Shown here piece by piece: positions 61,758 through 64,000 of a DNA stretch of 64,000 nt. Source of the stretch: Nyssa sinensis (lineage: Eukaryota > Streptophyta > Magnoliopsida > Cornales > Nyssaceae). How positions within the stretch are numbered: position 1 is the first letter of the stretch; every line of letters begins with the position of its first letter. Made by a program: the position numbers and the translations under genes. Under the pieces are notes generated by a model. The model made no database searches. It had not been told where the DNA came from and was given only the letters and a program-made list of their open reading frames with translations. The stretch covers positions 804,501-868,500 of the forward strand of contig CM018031.1 of NCBI GenBank assembly GCA_008638375.1. Direction: 5' to 3'.

Positions 61758-63439
61758 AGTTATATAAGTGAATATATCAGACCCAGTCCAAATCTTAACA
61801 AAATCTTTCTTGTAGTAAAATAAACCATTTCTGAGTACATTTGGGACACTTAAAATGTGCTCTCCGCGCAGTATCATTAACATACTCAACAAATCAACTT
61901 CTCATTTATCAATATAGCATCAAATGTGATTCAAATTCTTGTACAGACTCTTATATTTAAATCATTTTCCTATCTTTTCTTTTTAATTTGTGATACGACC
62001 AAAAAGTATCAACATTGTTAAGATAAGGATATGTGGGTATTATAGGACATGGCACTCTAGTCACAAATTTAAAGTTGATATGTACAGTATTGAAGGACGA
62101 ATCTATATACGGCTCGGAGTTATAAAAGAGAACTTATCTTCTTCAGATTTAAATATTAGTAGTGTAAAATAACCGAGTACAAGGAGAAGTGAAATTTTGC
62201 ATTTCTGAACTATCTTATCAATGTTAGTGATTGTTCTAGGACTAATGTTCTTATCATTACGTCACGGTTATAGATGCCAATATAGAAAATATCATTTCAA
62301 GCTTATCATATTAATATGAAAAGTTTGTGATTCATTCTTAAAAGAACTCTATTATAAACAATGATTAATTTTATTATAAAAGGCTAAGGTATGCATCTCA
62401 AAAAACATCAAGTTTTTTTTTTTCAATAAAGTTTTCTGTAAAGTATTTTTATGACTTGATCGTCAAAGTCGTCATCACCGAGGCCTTTCCAGTGATCTAG
62501 TTCATCTTATGTGGTTTTGTAAGGATCATTGGAGTAGTTTCAGCCATTGATCAAATTTAACTAGTTTTTTTACTACAACCATTTGACACCGTATGTGGGA
62601 ATGAGTTATCTACTAATTTGATGAGTAATACTTATATGCTTTATACGAAATGATGAAGACTCCATTCACCTCAGATATTATGGCGGAATAGTGTCATAGG
62701 AAGCTTGTTCTTCTGTAGTTCTAGCAATATGACGGGAAGACTAAGCCGACAGATCATCTATTGCACTTCTACCACACTATGACCCTTCATGGTGAGACTT
62801 ACGTTCTTATATAACGAGCTAGTGGCTCTAGAATGGTCCCATTGTTTGGAAGCAAAATCGATTTTTTTCTTTTGCAAACTTGAGTAGGAAGTTCATAAAT
62901 AGATTTAACATGAATAGAAGACTCAAAGAAAGACATGAGTATCTTCTAACATTAAAATAGAGCAAGAGAGAGATGTTGAGAAATTATATCACTTGATTCA
63001 ATAATAAGTATTTCAAGTAATATTTTTAAGATTTTATTGTAAAAACATGATTTAAAGAAACATTTTTATTACTTGAATCGTCGCTTTTATTAGAAAGTAT
63101 ACATTAAAAAAACTCTTTCAATATAAAAACTTTATTCCAAATGAAACTTTAATGAAAATATCACTTTAATAAATAATATTAAAATAATCTTATTTTCTTA
63201 AATTAAGTTTTAAAACAAAAGTAAAATGTTTAAAAATCTCAAATATTTATGGGTAATTTATCTATGATGTAATTTATTTATTTATTTTATTAAATTGACG
63301 CCCCCTCGCCGCGAACACCCATTTAGACGCTGACAATCATCTGATTTCAGACAGTGCGACGGAAAATGTGAAATTGATAGAACAACGACGTCATTTCAAT
63401 ACCCAACCGTGTCCCGTTACCTATATTTTATGCGAATCG
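61240..63439. other. 3' region of the NIPA-type gene and intergenic DNA
   Basis: The first several hundred bases should hold the 3' untranslated region. A (GA)n microsatellite lies at 61727-61753. The remainder is AT-rich with no coding signal I can support. Confidence 0.45.
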
Positions 63440-63701
63440 CTGGAAAACTCTCCCGCAGTTGAAGCTCGCCGCAGTTAGACTGCTGGCAGATACTGCTACA
63501 TCTTTGCTTGGAACAATCACTCGAATCTCTGCCAAACACGCTACGAAGTTCACTTTCTCTACACAATTCTCCCATTTTCTGTGTCAATTTCTCGACAAAA
63601 TCTCTCTCCGAACCATCCCCAATTCCCAATTCATCAGCCCCCAAATCTTACCCCGAAACCCTAGCTACCCATCAATCCTTCACAAATGTCTAGCTGTCAA
63701 G
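63440..63701 (+). promoter_or_regulatory. Probable 5' untranslated exon of the SANT-like gene
   Basis: C/T-rich, GC-richer sequence that ends at a good donor, TGTCAAG|GTCAGT (63701/63702), with a matching acceptor TTATTTTTAG|CAATTG (exon resuming near 63814). ATGs at 63430 (ten codons, then a stop) and at 63686 are not in frame with the coding ATG downstream, so they would be upstream ORFs if transcribed. No protein domain is encoded here. Confidence 0.45.
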
Positions 63702-63845
63702 GTCAGTACTCAGTCTTACTTCTCTTCGTTTTCTCTATATGTAGATAATTCTGGTGGTGTTTTGTTTTGGGCTTCTTGACTACAAATCAATTTGTTATAT
63801 ACGTTATTTTTAGCAATTGAATGAGTATAGAAATTGTAGTAGTTA

Positions 63846-64000
63846 ATGATGCCTCTTCCAAGAAGGAAGAAATGGACGGAGGCAGAAGAGAGAACCCTAA
63901 TAGACATGTATGGTGAGATGGTATATGATGGAACCCTAGCGAAAATGAAAACCAGAGAGAAAAAATATAGACCCATTGCCTTGCATGTGAATTCCATGCA
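63846..64000 (+). CDS. SANT/Myb-like protein, N-terminal part (runs off the window)
   Basis: Frame open from ATG 63846 to the window end, with an in-frame stop just upstream (63840-63842), so this is the start codon unless splicing differs. The protein begins MMPLPRRRKWTEAEERTLID, where KWTxxEExxLI is the first helix of a SANT/Myb-type fold, and continues with YGEMVYDGTLAKMKTREKKY and RPIALHVNS. Such short, basic domains bind DNA or histone tails, but the exact family (trihelix-like, TRF-like or other) cannot be told from 51 residues. The rest of the gene lies beyond 64000. Confidence 0.6.
   Translation, partial: MMPLPRRKKWTEAEERTLIDMYGEMVYDGTLAKMKTREKKYRPIALHVNSM

Noticed and set aside
1..64000. 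Search for CRISPR arrays, bacterial operons, organelle inserts or a biosynthetic gene cluster
   Set aside because: No regularly spaced repeats with unique spacers, no bacterial-type gene packing, no plastid or mitochondrial gene and no linked metabolic enzymes were seen; the window is ordinary plant nuclear DNA.

Overview
This is a window of nuclear DNA from a flowering plant, most likely a woody eudicot. It is AT-rich. Its genes carry many introns with GT..AG borders, their products are plant families (Mediator MED10, a plastid J-protein, a CrRLK1L receptor kinase, a NIPA-type Mg transporter), and the spaces between them are filled with decayed Copia, LINE, SINE and MITE sequence. I cannot name the species from sequence alone.

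Layout, left to right. 1-1257: AT-rich upstream DNA. 1258-4936 (+): five-exon MED10. 5222-6511: probable solo LTR. About 7500-10722: decayed Copia element on the minus strand with a 186-bp LTR and a primer-binding site. 10723-15102: non-coding DNA with a foldback MITE. 15103-17038 (-): two-exon plastid J-domain protein of the J20 type. 18630-20490: second Copia remnant (gag, primer-binding site, LTR). 20491-25675: non-coding DNA with microsatellites and a SINE-like piece. 25676-37011 (-): four coding exons of a 1123-residue RNA-binding protein (filamin-like repeat, CCCH finger, RRM, long RS tail) resembling Arabidopsis IRR. Its 4.8-kb intron 2 holds a broken L1-type LINE with later insertions, a TIR element and two local tandem duplications. 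39824-42502 (-): single-exon CrRLK1L (FERONIA-like) receptor kinase with a hairpin element just upstream. 42780-51400: a MITE-rich desert with two more copies of the foldback family, a hAT-type element with a near-perfect 8-bp target duplication, and two neighbouring small MITEs. 51405-61239 (+): eight-exon NIPA-type magnesium transporter whose 4.5-kb intron 2 has collected RTE- and L1-type LINE pieces and SINE tails. 63440-64000 (+): 5' end of a gene for a SANT/Myb-like protein, cut by the window edge.

The genes are unrelated housekeeping and signalling loci and do not form a pathway or cluster. All exon borders were placed by eye from reading frame, splice consensus and remembered family sequence; none was checked against transcripts. 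I found no convincing undescribed system. The more unusual signals are the foldback MITE family (four copies), the 135-bp in-frame minisatellite that builds the RS tail of the IRR-like protein, and the hairpin next to the receptor-kinase start.
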